Shown here: one piece after another, positions 12,102-24,052 of the stretch | How positions within the stretch are numbered: the stretch's first letter is position 1 | How the letters are laid out: each line of letters opens with the position of its first letter | Source of the DNA: Pyxicephalus adspersus | Taxonomy: Eukaryota > Chordata > Amphibia > Anura > Pyxicephalidae | Length of the DNA: 64,000 nucleotides | Direction: 5' to 3' | NCBI RefSeq assembly: GCF_032062135.1 | Contig: NC_092869.1 | Coordinates: 47,474,163 to 47,538,162 of the forward strand | The notes under the pieces: generated by a model | Databases searched by the model: none | What the model was told of the DNA's origin: nothing | The model's input: only the letters and a program-made list of their open reading frames with translations | Made by a program: the position numbers and the translations under genes

Positions 12102-13537
12102 CACATTATTTGTGGAGGAATCATGCAGCTATTATTAGAAAAACATGTTTATCCTAACAACTTCCCAGGGAATGAGGGTGATCCAGAGCCAATGGGAAGA
12201 GAGAAGAGACCAAGGAAAAGATCCAGGAACACTAAACAGGCTGTATACTAATCTTGATGGATCCACAGAAGCCAAAAAAAGTGCCAACAGTTCCAAATAG
12301 CAATGATTCTGTTCCCCATATGGATTTCCTAAATTACAAGTTCCAAAGTGAAGTCAGAATAGAACTATCCAACCGAGACTCATGTGGTCATGTGACAAGC
12401 TTGGTGCCAGGTGATCCTGTCTGGTTTGTAGTGGGTGAGGGTCTGCTTTAATGTACACTGCCCATTAGCTGCCATAAAAGTCAATGAAAGAGTTGTAACA
12501 ATTATTCTAGTATGATATTATAGTGAGGTATGGACACAAGGCCAGGCAAATTGGCTTTATTGGGGGCGGAGAGGAGAGGCGAAATGCCGATCGCTGGTTT
12601 TCGCTAACAGAAGTGACGCTGCAGGAGATCACATGACAGATTTGGGTAAGCTTCGAATATAGAAAAACTACACAATGGTTACATGGGGGATGTAGAAATA
12701 GAGTTATTTTATTTGTTCAAGCCAAGAATATATTTAAAAGACCTTGTGAAATATTTCAATTTTCATAAATACCCTGAAAAAATAAATAAATATTCCAAAA
12801 AGGTCAGAATCAACAAAAATGGTAAAATACCTGAAATTGCCTGTTCAGTAAAACCAGACTGCAGGATGTACACCGAGGCAGTGACAAATAGAAGTCTGTA
12901 TTTATAGCCGTTCCATTCTGTTGCTTACACCTGCAATTTATTGCTAGCTATAAGGCAACTTGCTGTATAATTTGTGTAAATGAGCCGGGTAGAAACTGAT
13001 TTTCTTCCATGGCACCCAATTAGTTTGCCCTTTTCCCACATTCTATGGATTTCCAGTCCCCGGTCTCTCATTGACCTTCTGTTATAGTCACAAGCACATT
13101 TATTTTTGTATTTTCTATTTAGTGAGCTGCATGTCCTGAGACGGGAGGTCGCCCACAAATTTAAATGAGGCATTTGCTGCCACGCCAGTCAAACAGACAT
13201 CGGTCATAAATAAAACAAATAATTTGTAAAACCTACTACCAACAAAATATACAAATGGGAAGGGAGAGAGAGAGCAAGTGAAAAATGCAAACAATGCAAC
13301 AATATGTATAATACACATACAATAGGCATGATTTATTTAATATATATTATGTATTTATTATTTCCAGATTTATTACTATTTATTTAGAGCATATCTTTCT
13401 TTATTTTATATCTGTATGCCAACTTTTGGATCATTGCATTGCACCACTGCATGGCCGTGTTCTATATCAACATGGGTAACATTATGGAAGTTCATTCCAT
13501 TGAAATACAACTATTTTTTAAATTTGTACTAAACTAT
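12102..13537. other. unassigned sequence
   Basis: A/T-rich DNA with no convincing ORF and no terminal repeats. A purine-rich patch with AGAGAGAGAG lies near 13265. Confidence 0.45.
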
Positions 13538-13676
13538 TTGTAAAACAGGGAATCAGACATTCACTCACACTTTCCCTGGTGGGAATCAATACCTGCCATT
13601 AAAACACATGGACATAAAAGATTCTAATGAAGGAATGTTTCGGGGAATGTGAGATTCTCTGTTTTATTAATAGAAC
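13538..13676. repeat. palindromic MITE-like repeat, copy 1
   Basis: The left part (AAACAGGGAATCAGACATTC) is matched by the inverse of the right part (GGGAATGTGAGATTCTCTG, then TTTTATTAATAGAACCC), so the unit folds back on itself. The same sequence type recurs at 25330-25465. Its boundaries are approximate. Confidence 0.5.
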
Positions 13677-14246
13677 CCATTGTATTTTATTGCATTGCAG
13701 GTTAGTCTGTACCTGTTGTACTTTTAGATTGAGTTGTTGCTCTTTGCAGTGCATGGTGAGATCTTGGTGGCCCTGTGGTGGTGAAATGTCCTAAGCCTGG
13801 GCACCTTTAGGCATATAAAAGTTATGGGGGGATGAGGAGCGCCATGTCAGAATGAATAGTCTTGAAAAGAGTTCCTTCAGTTGGAATACCATTATTATTA
13901 TTAAAGTATTCCACTCCTTCTCCAGATATTTAACAACGTAAAGCTTTGTACACACAGTCCACCAAGATACACGGTCATGCTTATGTTGGGTCACAAACCT
14001 GACATGTGTGTAGTGGTCCCACAATATCTTCCATGACAGATTGAGGAACAACTGATCAGCAATGACGTTGTGCTTTCCTATGGAGCACAGTGGGTTTCCG
14101 CTGACTTGTCCTCTTCCCTCCCCCTCTCATCTGTCACTGTCAATGTTCATAAAAGACCCTTTCTAGCAACAATCCTCTGACATCCATCAGACAGCTGTAG
14201 AAGCCTCAAGGTCTGTTAGTAATGCACTAATTTAGCCTGGAAACTG
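13677..14246. other. unassigned sequence
   Basis: No gene or repeat boundary seen between the palindromic repeat and the long interspersed repeat. Confidence 0.4.
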
Positions 14247-14431
14247 TTATTATTATTATCATTTTTATTATTAAACAGTATTTAAATACCGCCAACATAT
14301 TATGCAGGGCTGTACATTAAAAGGGGTTGCAAGTGATAGTCAGATGCAGACAATGACACAAAAAGAGGAGAAGACTCTGCCCTGAAGAGCCTACAATCTC
14401 AAAGGAGGAGGAAGTATCACACATTAGGAAG

Positions 14432-15129
14432 TGTGCTATATTACTGGGGGTTTCTCATGATAACGGGATGCTTACAGGGCAGATTAGAGGCAGCAGACTC
14501 CAAAAGTCCAAAATAACTGCAGGTCTATTTGTTTAGGCAAGTCTTACAGCACACTCTCCAGCTCTTCACAACAAAAATAACAAACAGTAGCATGGCTGGG
14601 CCTCTGGCTACCTCACTTAGGTGCCCTCACTTACTAACACACACTAAATCAACACTGTTTCACTCACAGTTCCAATCTTGTTTTACCCGCTGGCTTTCCT
14701 GGAGCTCTGTCCCCTCTCAAATGTGGCCTGGAACCCACTCTGGCTCCCTTCTCCTGCCTGTAACAGATTCTGGCTCCCTTCTCAGCCTGGAACCCTCTGG
14801 CTGCCTTCTCAGCCTGGAACCCTCTGGCTGCCTTCTCAGCCTGGAACCCTCTGGCTGCCTTCTAAGCACACTCCAGCCTATAACACAGTGGATGATCCTC
14901 TTCCCTCTTGCTGATCAATTTCCCCTCTTCCTTGCACCTGATTGCAGGTGCACATTTACCCAGTCAGGATTGCGTTGGGACAAGGAACCCACCCCTTCAC
15001 TCCCTTGGCCAGCTCCAGGGCCCTAAAGAAGCAGGTTACTTTCTAAAAAATCTGTCCAAACTTCCTCTCCTTCATTTCCCTGGAGCGTTTAATGCACTTT
15101 CCTGCCACTCTTAGTGACACTCCGGCACA
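14432..15129. mobile_element. solo LTR-like insertion
   Basis: This 698-bp block starts TGTGCT and ends GGCACA, giving the TG...CA termini and short inverted repeats (TGTGC/GCACA) of an LTR. It interrupts the long repeat, and its flanks (GAAG and GAGG) match at three of four positions, compatible with a decayed 4-bp target duplication. No gag or pol sequence is present, so it would be a solo LTR left by recombination. A 27-bp tandem repeat lies inside. The ORF across it (14529-15026) is accidental. Confidence 0.6.
14782..14862 (+). repeat. 27-bp tandem repeat, three units
   Basis: Three near-identical units of 27 bp (TCAGCCTGGAACCCTCTGGC plus TGCCTTC) lie head to tail inside the LTR-like insertion, preceded by a diverged half unit. 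Because 27 is a multiple of three they keep a reading frame open. Confidence 0.9.
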
Positions 15130-15565
15130 GAGGGGGATATGGAATGGTGGGAAGTAGTGAAGGTTTGATAGACAGAAGAAGTCGAGTAGGTGAGGTTGAA
15201 AAGATGGGTTTTAAGGGCTCTTTGAAAAGTAGGAGCCAGCCAAATAGAACTAAGGATAGAGTTCCAGAGAGCAAGTTATGAGTGGGGAAGTCATCAATAG
15301 GTCAATGAAGGCGTAAATTGAGTGGCTAGGGGGGGGGATTTTTTTTATCAGGTGAGAAAGGTAAGTGGGACAAAAACCGTGGATTTGTGTATCAGATAGG
15401 TAGGTGGGGGAGGAGCTGTGGAATGGGGGAGCTGGGCTCTTGGGGGATTTGAAGGCAAAGCACAGGAGATGAATTTGATTCTGAGTGATATGGAAGCCAA
15501 TGTAGAGTATTGCAAGAGAGGCAACAGAAGGGGAGAGGTGGGAAGGATAGATGGACTAATGTAAC

Positions 15566-16189
15566 CCACAGTGGGTTGGAAACTAAAGAATCTCTGGTGC
15601 ACTATTATCATATCAGGGCACAAACTGCCCTGCCCACAAACAACAGTCCCAACACTTACAAAACCCTTAAGATGGGGAACCCAAATCCCCCAACACACGT
15701 TTTATTTCATATTTTATTTCATATATTTAGGGATATGTTTTTTTTTTCAAACCATATTACTATATTGAAGGAATACATACTGTAGGTGTCAGAGGACTGC
15801 ATTGTGACCGCAGAAGAGCAGCTTCCAATCAGTAAAATGTATGTGAAGACAGAGTATTCCTTTTATGTTCTTAGAAAGCTTCCTGGCTTTAATTCTGCCA
15901 AGTTTTTCTGCTTAGGATCAGCATATTCTTAGTTCTATTTCCAAAAACGAGCAACTATGAACTTTTAGAAATACCTTTTAGTTAAACATGCCATGCATTA
16001 GGTAGAATGGGGGGGCTGTTACGTCTTTATTTCTTCATTATGGTAAGAGAACGTCATCGGTAGAGATATAAAATAAAATTAAAAATAAAATTGAAAAAAT
16101 TTAAATTCTTGTAACAATCATCATGACAATGGCCACCAGTTTACAACAATAAAGAACAAGGTTTGGCTTCTTTGTGGCCATACATTTCA
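15566..16189. other. unassigned sequence
   Basis: No gene or repeat boundary recognised; A/T-rich with short homopolymers. Confidence 0.4.
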
Positions 16190-16459
16190 TTAAAAGTTTG
16201 CCGTGCTTTCAGCGAGCCATTTGAAGAAGAGTTGCAAGGGATTGCAAAGTAACGTTAGTTGAAAGAAAAGTGGCGGTTTGAGATCGATGTTTGCCTGGTA
16301 ATGGAGGTTCTCGTCTTCAAAGCGTGCTGTCAATGTCTTGAGCTCACCATCCTGGATAAAAATAGCAGAAGGCTTTCCACGTGGCTTGAAGTGCTTAAAG
16401 AACAATGTATGTATCCCTGGTAAAATAACTTGTGTTCTTTCTGCTGTCCTGGCATACAC
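16190..16459 (-). CDS. unassigned ORF of about 89 codons, possible exon or retrocopy fragment
   Basis: I do not recognise this product. The frame runs 89 codons on the minus strand to a TAA, starting at a GTG directly preceded by an in-frame TAA, so there is no proper start. It is reported because its composition looks coding: balanced base use in A/T-poor codons and a mixed sequence with segments such as FKHFKPRGKPSAIFIQDGEL and ending FFKWLAESTANF, unlike the low-complexity translations around it. A pyrimidine-rich stretch followed by TATAG lies just upstream on the minus strand but falls before the in-frame stop, so it does not make a clean splice acceptor. It could be a last exon, a processed pseudogene piece, a fragment of a mobile element, or chance. 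Confidence 0.25.
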   Translation of the reverse strand: MYARTAERTQVILPGIHTLFFKHFKPRGKPSAIFIQDGELKTLTARFEDENLHYQANIDLKPPLFFQLTLLCNPLQLFFKWLAESTANF

Positions 16460-16623
16460 TTATCCTGCTATAATAGAGTAAAGAGGACCTACCAAAAAAT
16501 GATGAATCAAAAACATTTTACTGCTTAAGCTACAAAGGGCAGCTGTAATGGGAAACTACTGTACGCTTGTGCCTAAACTGCCACAGTCAAAAATGGTGCT
16601 ATACAAAAAAAAATATTAAATTT

Positions 16624-17276
16624 AATTGAATACACATAGTGTAAAGATGTGAAAAGATAAACAGAAAATCTGTTTAAATGTGCTTGCACACTTCACTACA
16701 GCACCTTGCCTAATGTCTCATAGTTCTGTTGGTGGGAGGATCAAATGATGAAGAAGCTGTATAAATGATAATTATGATTATTATTAATAATAATTGAATA
16801 CAGATGGTGTATAGATGCAAACGGATAGATAGAATACTTGTTTGATTGTCCAGATGTGCTTGCCCACTTCACTACAGCTCAATGCCTCTCATCTCTTATT
16901 TGAGTTGGTGGAAGGGTCACATGATGATGGTGCTATATAAATAATTATAATAATTATTATTATTAATATTATTAATATTAATAATAAAAACAATAATTGA
17001 ATACACTTGGGTATAGATGCAAAGTGATAGAATACCTGCTTAATTGTTCATATGTGCTTACACTTTTCATTACAGCTCTATTCCTGTCATCTATTAGATC
17101 AGTTGGTGAGTAGGGCAAAAGATGATAGTGCTTTATAAATAACAATTATGATTATTAATATTATAAATAATTGAATGCACATGGAGTATAGATGCAAAGT
17201 GATAAATAGAATACCTGTTTGATTATTCAAATGTGCTTGCACACTTTACTATAGCCCCTTGCCTCTCATCTCTTAA
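16624..17276. repeat. tandem array, four units of 170-200 bp
   Basis: Units beginning ATTGAATAC/GCAC start near 16624, 16793, 16996 and 17170. Each contains a GTGTATAGATGC-like segment, TGCTTGCACACTTCACTACAG and TGCCTCTCATCTCTTA. The first three end in a GATGATGGTGCTATATAAAT-like segment plus an ATT-type simple tract. That last segment resembles the 3' tail of the SINEs in this window. Confidence 0.8.
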
Positions 17277-18263
17277 GCTATGTACACAGGGCAGATAATC
17301 ATCTCCTCAGACAAGGCTTGTATAGGGAGAAAATCTGACATGTATACAGCGGTGCAAAAAGTCTTTCATTAATCCGCCGAGGTGGATTGATGAAGGATCA
17401 ATCAGGAAGGACCACTGTTCACTACTATGGAGGAGAGTACCGCAGTGGGGTGCCGCTTAATCATCCTCCTCCCTCCCGTCTCCATAGAACAGAATGACAC
17501 TGAGTTTAAAGTTCTCTGACGTCCATTACATATCTGCACAGGGATTTTGTTTAGCTGGGGGGGAATCAGATGTGAGCACATAACACCCAAGGTAGGAAGA
17601 AAGTCGGAAAAAGAACTGACTACATTTCCTATCATTAGAGTATAAATCACGTGTCTATTTCCGTGCCACAGAGCTAGGTGAATGAACTCATACAACATAA
17701 GTGAAAAATATCCAAAAAATAGAAGGAAAAAAGAAGAATGAGAACGAACAGCCCCAGTACACCTTATGTCTCACTATCTATGTATAAGGAACGGACAATA
17801 CAGCTGCTGGTTGTAAGTACCCAAAAACATCTGGACATTCAAAAATGTGATTGTCTTGGTATTTTGTTTTGTTCATCTATGTGAGAAAATATTATATACG
17901 GTATATTGGCAAAACAAAAAGAAAATTTAGAAATGTTATATTTGTTTTTGGAAAGTTGTGGCAAGAATTATTCTGATGTTGACATAGGTGGTGACCTGCA
18001 CAAGAAAAGGTTCCTGGAAGCAGAAATGGTCATTTATAGAGAACCAATGCTCAAGTGCTGGATAAGTATTGGTAACACACATTTTGCCATTTTCAGGGTC
18101 AATTAGAAATTTTAAAAATATGTTAATGTGGAAGGGGGCTTGGTAAGGTTTTCTGGTGCTATAACTAGAGAGCTACCTACCTTGTTTACCAAGTTGGAAT
18201 ACTGAATACATGTATTGTGGATGTACAGGTGGATTTGTGTAAATGGTCTAGTCCAGATTTTAT
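17277..18263. other. unassigned sequence
   Basis: No gene recognised. The minus-strand ORF at 17402-17698 has no family resemblance and no supporting features. Confidence 0.4.
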
Positions 18264-18475
18264 CTATAATTACTATATCCACCGATCACAGTATATTAGT
18301 GTGGTGGTCAGTGGGAAGAATTCCTCTTACATTGCTGGCCAGTGGGAAGAATGTCACCCTTACAGATAGCCAAAGAGATCATTTGGGTCACTTATACTGA
18401 CCTGGGAGGTGCAAACTGCTCATTGCTCCAGGAATCCTCAGCAACCTCCGGAGGAAGCCTGGCTGAGAAACATTG
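18264..18475 (+). mobile_element. hAT-type MITE, 5'-truncated copy
   Basis: It shares the inner and right part of the family seen complete at 61115-61389: CACAGTATATTAGTGTGGTG, a repeated GTGGGAAGAAT, CACCCTTACAGATAGCC, CAGCAACCTC and the right end GGCTGAGAAACATTG. The left terminal repeat is missing. Confidence 0.8.
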
Positions 18476-18599
18476 CTTTAGTAGTCTGTTCCTTTGTGAT
18501 CATCTTGAGTTCTCATTTCCACACCTGTTTTGATTGGAATGCCCTAAGGAAGACCAAAGCTTGATGCCCCCATAGATCATCATATATATCAAATATAAC

Positions 18600-18912
18600 A
18601 TCATTATTATCCAGTATTTATATAGTGTCATCATAATAGGCAGCGCTGTTCAAAGTCTATAGCCTTGACACTAACTGTCCCTACCGTAGTCATATGTCAT
18701 TATTACAGTCTAAGGTCAATTTTTTGGGGGGAAGCCAATAAGCTAACTGCATGTTTTTGGGATGTGGGAGGAAACCGGAGTACCCAGAGGAAACCCACAC
18801 AAACACAGGGGGAACCTGCAAACACCATACATATAGTGTCCCGACCGAGGTTCGAACCTGGGAGCCAGCACTGCAAAGCCCGGAGTGCTAACCACTGACC
18901 CACAGTGTTATT
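18600..18912 (-). repeat. tRNA-derived SINE (minus strand)
   Basis: Read on the minus strand, a tRNA-like head (GGGTCAGTGGTTAGCACTC, then GGTTCGAACC as a B box) is followed by a body with GGTTTCCTCTGGGTACTCCG, AACATGCAGTTAG and a tail with GAACAGCGCTGC, ACTATATAAATACTGG and ATAATAATGATG. It is a full-length diverged partner of the plus-strand copy at 52175-52507. RNA polymerase III boxes are recognisable; it encodes no protein. Confidence 0.88.
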
Positions 18913-20643
18913 TAATGTGTGCTTTTTGTTGTGTAATATAGCAAGGATGTTTGGCCAATATGTGCCAGCTATGGTCATGTACTAATCTCATTGGTTAAGA
19001 TCTATGTATAATCGGTAACCTCAGATATCAGAGAAATGAGTGCTGATGTTGATATTTTCTGGATACGTGTAAAGAAATGCCAGCTTTACCCTGCCTGACT
19101 CTTCCCAGGTAGAAGGAATGGAAATGGGCCCTCCTTAGGGTCATTGTACGCAAGATAAGTACTGAATGAAGTGTTTTGTGTTGTTCTTTAACCCTTCCTG
19201 ACACAGCCCCATAAATACTTCTGCTTTGTTGCAATGGAAAGATCATAAGACCTCAAATTTTAGGCAAATTTCACCTAAGCATCCCAGTGAGTAAAATTGA
19301 TAAATTCCACTTTTAATGATAGCCAAATCACATTAAGGTCACTTTGCTCATCCCTAACATGTACTGGCATCAAAGTTTCCTGCAGATTTGATTGCCGTTA
19401 TATTGGAAGGATTAAACATTCCAAAAAGTTAATGACAAGGAAACTGATTTTTCATTTGAAGTTGAAAATCACTTCACATGTGAATGTTACCTGATTAGAA
19501 CCATGAACTAACCAACTTTCTTGCTTTTCCATCTATTGTTCTCAGCATAATTTGCAACTGAAAGTGGAATGAAATGTTAGAAACTGCCCGTATAAAACTT
19601 TCACCCGTCTTAATGTCTTAATAGTCTCCATATTAGCAATGAGACAAAGCATCACTTATGGAAATGGCTTCTAATTGTTCTTTGATTGAGTAACTTGTCA
19701 TAATTCATTAGTGGGATTAGTCATGTATCTGTATTGCAAGACCGTTCTCATTTCAGTTCAGTGGCATTTTACAGGGAGATAAGAAGAATTAAACCTCTGT
19801 CCTTCTTCTGCGGCACGTTAATTGTCATCGAGAGCTTCATGACTTTCTTACGAATGGGATTTGCTGGGGAAGAAGAAGCGGTATTGACTTTTGTTCTTTA
19901 TTGTGCTGTGTCTAGAAGAAAAGGTTAATGAAGCAATAACATAATATAAACAACTCAAAAAGAAAGCTAAAAAGTTTGGAGTAATTTATTGGTAGATTCC
20001 CAGCATGGAGCGAGCAGACAAAGGTGATCTCCCACAATGTTTGTTTGGCATTTGCTTCTATGGGATTTACCTATAAACATTTACAACATTTATCCAGCTT
20101 TTACCCAAATATTCTAACATTTCACATTTGATTTAATTAGATGCTTGGATCAATGTTTACTCATGATTCAAACTCATTTATGTAAAAATTGTGCACACTT
20201 TGGGTAAAAATTGGGCAAAAACATATTTTAAGTAGACCCCTATAGACAACATACAGAGGATATAGAATGCAACATTTCTACCACCTTGTTGGTGCACAGT
20301 ATTTTGGGAGAAGTCCAAATTTCTAATTTTAGTTTTCCTATTTCTAATTTCTTATTTCTAGTTTTCAGTAAAATTAATCTTCTATTATGTTCTTAAACAA
20401 GATTTTTAAATGTGAAACAAAAATTAGATTAAAATGTTTTTGTGTTTTCCTGTATTCTTGTATTTGTTCACATTGTAATGTTTTACTTTTTCCACTGTCT
20501 TATCTTTGTGTGAAAAAAATGAAAAAAAAATGCATGAAATAAACACCATTTAAGTCTACTTCACCTCTTCCAGTTATGCCAAATTGGTTTATTTCAACCA
20601 TCCTTACTCAGTAGATTTCAGAGTTTAAATCTTGCACCACGAC
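18913..20643. other. unassigned sequence with one weak MITE remnant
   Basis: No gene. About 20130-20241 resembles the inner part and right end (GGGTAAA, ...TAGACCCC) of the MITE delimited at 23729-23942, but the left end cannot be placed. Confidence 0.4.
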
Positions 20644-21032
20644 TAGGGATGAGCGAGCGAGTTTTTAAAACTCGATCTTGCTGCGAATTCGGCTGTTCTC
20701 GCCTAGCGAAATTGTAAGCAAGAACGGAAATCTCTAGTGCTATCCTCAGCCAATCAGAAAGCACTGGAGGTTTTGAACGGGGAGACGACCCCATTTAACC
20801 TCTAGTGCCGGGGATCGCACACAGAATTCCCAGGGCTGCATGAATGAATGAAGCCCTGAGATTCCACTGCAATCCCAGGGCACTAGAGGTTAAATAACCC
20901 TAATAATTCATCGTAATGATTTCCTCGATCTTCCCAAGGTTTCACAAAATTGGTTTGCTGAAATTTCGTGGACCCATCGGAAGTTCAAGGAAATTTTCGT
21001 GAGAAAGCCAGAGGCCTTCTCACTCATCCCTA
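20644..21032. mobile_element. MITE with TAGGGATGAGYGAG ends
   Basis: The left end TAGGGATGAGCGAG and right end CTCACTCATCCCTA are inverted repeats matching at 13 of 14 positions, 389 bp apart. Inside is a second palindrome: TAACCTCTAGTGCC at about 20798-20811 is the inverse of GGCACTAGAGGTTA at about 20879-20892. CpG content is higher than in the flanks. No coding capacity; the superfamily is not clear from the ends alone. Confidence 0.75.
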
Positions 21033-22852
21033 ACCATGACCTGTCGGGCCACTCATGGACACCAAGGTATCACTGTTTTGTATTTGAAGTTTCCAGGCAG
21101 AGCACAAGCCAAAATCATGCAGGCGCCAAGCACTTTATTCCATTCAGGGATCATGCTAAAATAGGGACCGGAAAGAGGACTGTCTGACATTTTTTTATGT
21201 TGATCACAGCCTGGCTGCCTCCTGCCCTGACCTGCTGTCCAGTTACCAACATTTCCTTGTCTGTCTCCTACCCAAACCTTTACCTTCACTACCCAGAAGC
21301 CTACTACTGTTTGTCTACCCTGTGGTGGGATGACCCAAGGGGCCAGGACCTGACGGCCCCTAGCAGTAAAAGACCGGTAGTCATTAGGATTACCCTTGGA
21401 GGGTGCTCTGTTGAAAGCCAAGTGTCACCTAAATTTCATGCCCCAGGCGATCCCTCATTACCAACCAGTGGGAGGAATCGTAATTTATACACATGCATCA
21501 ATCAGTTTGCCCTGGATCCCCAAAATGTGTGATTTACTGCACATTGGAAAAGAAAAAAGTAACAAATTGATGTTTCTCCTAATTCCATCCCCAATGTTTA
21601 TCTCTGTTGTCTCTTCCGCTGTTCACATCTCCATTGGTTTCTGTCTAGTGCTCGGTCAAGGCTGGTCTCTGTGATCCCAACATTTTAGCTTAAGAGGTTT
21701 GTCCTGGATGGTTCCTTCTGTAGCGGATCCCTAATTTGTATGGATTGGATTGCCTGGCCTGACCGTGGCAGGTGATTGACATTTATGGCCTGCAGCTGTT
21801 AGAAGAATATTAACTCCTGAACAATGCATGCAAAACTAAATCAATGTCATCTCTATGCAGGTGTAGCTTTATATTATTTCATGCTTTACCTCTTGGACTC
21901 TGGAAGCCCCCTGTTAACACGCATCAAAAACAAGCTTTCAAAAATCTATATGGAGCTTAAAATAACAACTGCTGGCAAGAAATCAATCATTAATTTAAAC
22001 CCGATAACAACACAACATGCACAAATATTGTGGTAAGGCATTGTCTTATAAAGGTTTGGGGGCAAATTCTATTATATTTTAAGTAAGTTATACATAATAA
22101 AAATGTATACACTTTGAAACTATTTTATTTTTTTGTTTTTATTCCCATAAAGTCTTCATTTTACAAAATGCATAGTTCAATGCATGGTGACACAAAATAT
22201 GGCTAAAGTAAGTGCAGAGAACAAGCTGCTTTAAATCTGTAATGGTAAAAATTTGTCTTCCTAACAAGACAAACAGCCGGTGGCTGCCGGCACCGCGCGG
22301 CCTATCTCCTTCACACCAATGGTAAGAAGATTTTTCTTTGGACACCCTTATAAGTTATGAGCTCCCTTGCACATTTCTAGAGTTAACCTCCACAAAATTA
22401 TCAGTGGCGGCGTTTTTTCATTACTCCATGCAACTAAGCTCTGACTAATAAACATATGGACACCTATCTATGCTTCATAACGATTATGAACTGTAAGTGT
22501 TAATAATTATTGCTACACTTCGCCATACTTTCTGAACGACTGACACGCAGCCATATCTTTACATTCATTGAGCTCCTTATTACTTCTCTTTAATAGATCT
22601 CTATCAATAACTACAAGGGAAATTATAATTATAATACGTCCGGAATAAAAGTACTTCCATTCAGTATATAGGAACTCTCTAATCAGATGAAAGATCTGTC
22701 CAAGGAATGCCATTAGTTGGATTTGTGATAGCCTATATTGGAAGTGATTTTATAATAAATTGTCACTTGGCTCATCATTAGTATTCATCATCCTTTTCTG
22801 TTGCTATTATTTATCACTGGTCATCATATACCCAATATTGGTCTCAAGATAA
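21033..22852. other. unassigned sequence, partly repeat-like
   Basis: 21190-21460 is GC-richer and has the look of LTR-type interspersed sequence, but I cannot find its ends. The ORFs there (for example 21053-21421 minus) lack any family resemblance. The rest to 22852 is A/T-rich without visible structure. Confidence 0.35.
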
Positions 22853-22890
22853 CCCCTGAGGAAGCCAATAGGAGAAACGCGTCGGGACAC
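22853..22890 (+). repeat. hammerhead-like dispersed motif, copy 4
   Basis: CTGAGGA (22856-22862), an extra A, a short hairpin with CC/GG, then GAAACGCGTC (22874-22883). Outer arms CCC (22853-22855) and GGG (22884-22886) pair perfectly over 3 bp. The CpG sites are intact, suggesting a young copy. Confidence 0.6.
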
Positions 22891-23555
22891 AAGACAAATG
22901 CTTTTTGACCAATTAACTACAATCTTATGTAATTGAATAATAATTGATGAATATTTAACTTAAGCACAGAATCTATTTGTTTAGCTGAGTTGTAGGCATA
23001 GTAGAATTCTGTTATTTGCAGGTGAAAATGTTGAACCAATAAATATCCTTTGTCATTTACTTGTGCCTGCAAAAAGCCTACTTCCTTCTTTTCCCCTGTT
23101 TTTCTATCTTAGATTCATTTAGGCTTGCCACTTATAACCCCTATTAAGAATTTGGACACTCTTCCTACAAACCTTTTTGAACTTTATGGAAAAACTCAGT
23201 TAAGAACCTCTGAGAATAAGAAGAAAAAGGTGGATACATCAAATCAAAGGAGGCAAAAATACCAAGGAATCATGTTAACCTGGAATGGATTGCTATTACC
23301 TGTTTAATGTTTTCATTCCTGGTTTGTTGGATGACCAAGGTTCTTCTCCAGTCCTGGAGAGCTTTATTAAATCAGGTCCAATGTGAAGGTCCAGGTATGT
23401 GTTAGACTCACATCAACAAATGTTAGATCCTAATTTTTTATTAAATTGTCCATGATTTTATTGGAACTGTTATGATTACATATAAAACCATAATGTTATT
23501 ATATCAAGTTCATAAAAAATACATTATATGGTCACATATGACCTAATAAAAGTAA

Positions 23556-23583
23556 CCCGAGGAAGCAGCAATATGCGTAGAAG
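23556..23583 (+). repeat. hammerhead-like dispersed motif, copy 5 (decayed)
   Basis: CCGAGGA then AGCAGCAATATGCGTAGA, which is consistent with GCGAAACGCGTAGA after point changes. No stem II hairpin remains and stem I does not pair, so this is a weak copy. Confidence 0.3.
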
Positions 23584-23728
23584 AGCAAACACAATTCCTG
23601 ATCATCATAGTCAAGTTGTATCTAGGCTGTATTCATATTTTCTCAGATTAAGCTTTATAGGAGATGGTAAAGGTTATTTCTTTTATATTTTGGAAATAAG
23701 TTTTTTTTTAGAACTTTAAAGTGCTTGT

Positions 23729-23942
23729 GGGTTCTATTTATAAATATTTTTTTATTTACTTTCACCCAACGTTTATCCAAAATAAATAAATTGTTTACGT
23801 TGGATTCAACTAGAAAATGTATAAATCATGAGTACCAGGTGATTCACACATTTTCTAACTTTCTTGTTCTCTGTTTTCTAATTTCAAATGTGAAAAATAA
23901 TTCAATGGGTAATTCTGGGTGAAAACATTTTTAATAGACCCC
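23729..23942. mobile_element. small palindromic MITE
   Basis: The left end GGGTTCTATTTATAAATATT continues to TTTCACCC. The right end inverted reads GGGGTCTATTAAAAATG and continues to TTTCACCC. The two form imperfect terminal inverted repeats 214 bp apart. Related sequence is seen at about 20130-20241, 24940-25098 and 25625-25822. No protein. Confidence 0.6.
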
Positions 23943-24052
23943 TTGTCAGCATCAAAGTCTCCATGCCAATTATTTCTAGTTTCAGGCTTTTGGCATTGAA
24001 ACTCAATGTACTGGTATATAAGCCTACATCGTAAATCAAGAACAACATACAC

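Larger units (their letters stand above)
14247..15565 (-). repeat. long interspersed repeat split by an LTR insertion
   Basis: Two segments, 14247-14431 and 15130-15565, read as one continuous anuran-type interspersed repeat once the LTR between them is set aside. On the minus strand it ends with GTACAGC, CTGC, TAATATG, a TATTTAAATACTGT block and an ATAAT-type simple tail. This is almost the same 3' tail as the tRNA-derived SINEs at 18600-18912 and 52175-52507. Fragments of the same repeat appear at about 32800-32900 and 47120-47380. No protein is readable. I cannot name the family. Confidence 0.6.

Noticed and set aside
14529..15026. 165-codon plus-strand ORF
   Set aside because: It lies inside the LTR-like insertion and is kept open by the 27-bp tandem repeat; composition is Ser/Leu/Pro-rich low complexity.
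21053..21421. 122-codon minus-strand ORF and 111-codon plus-strand ORF at 21197-21532
   Set aside because: Overlapping frames on both strands in GC-richer repeat-like sequence; neither translation shows a recognisable domain.
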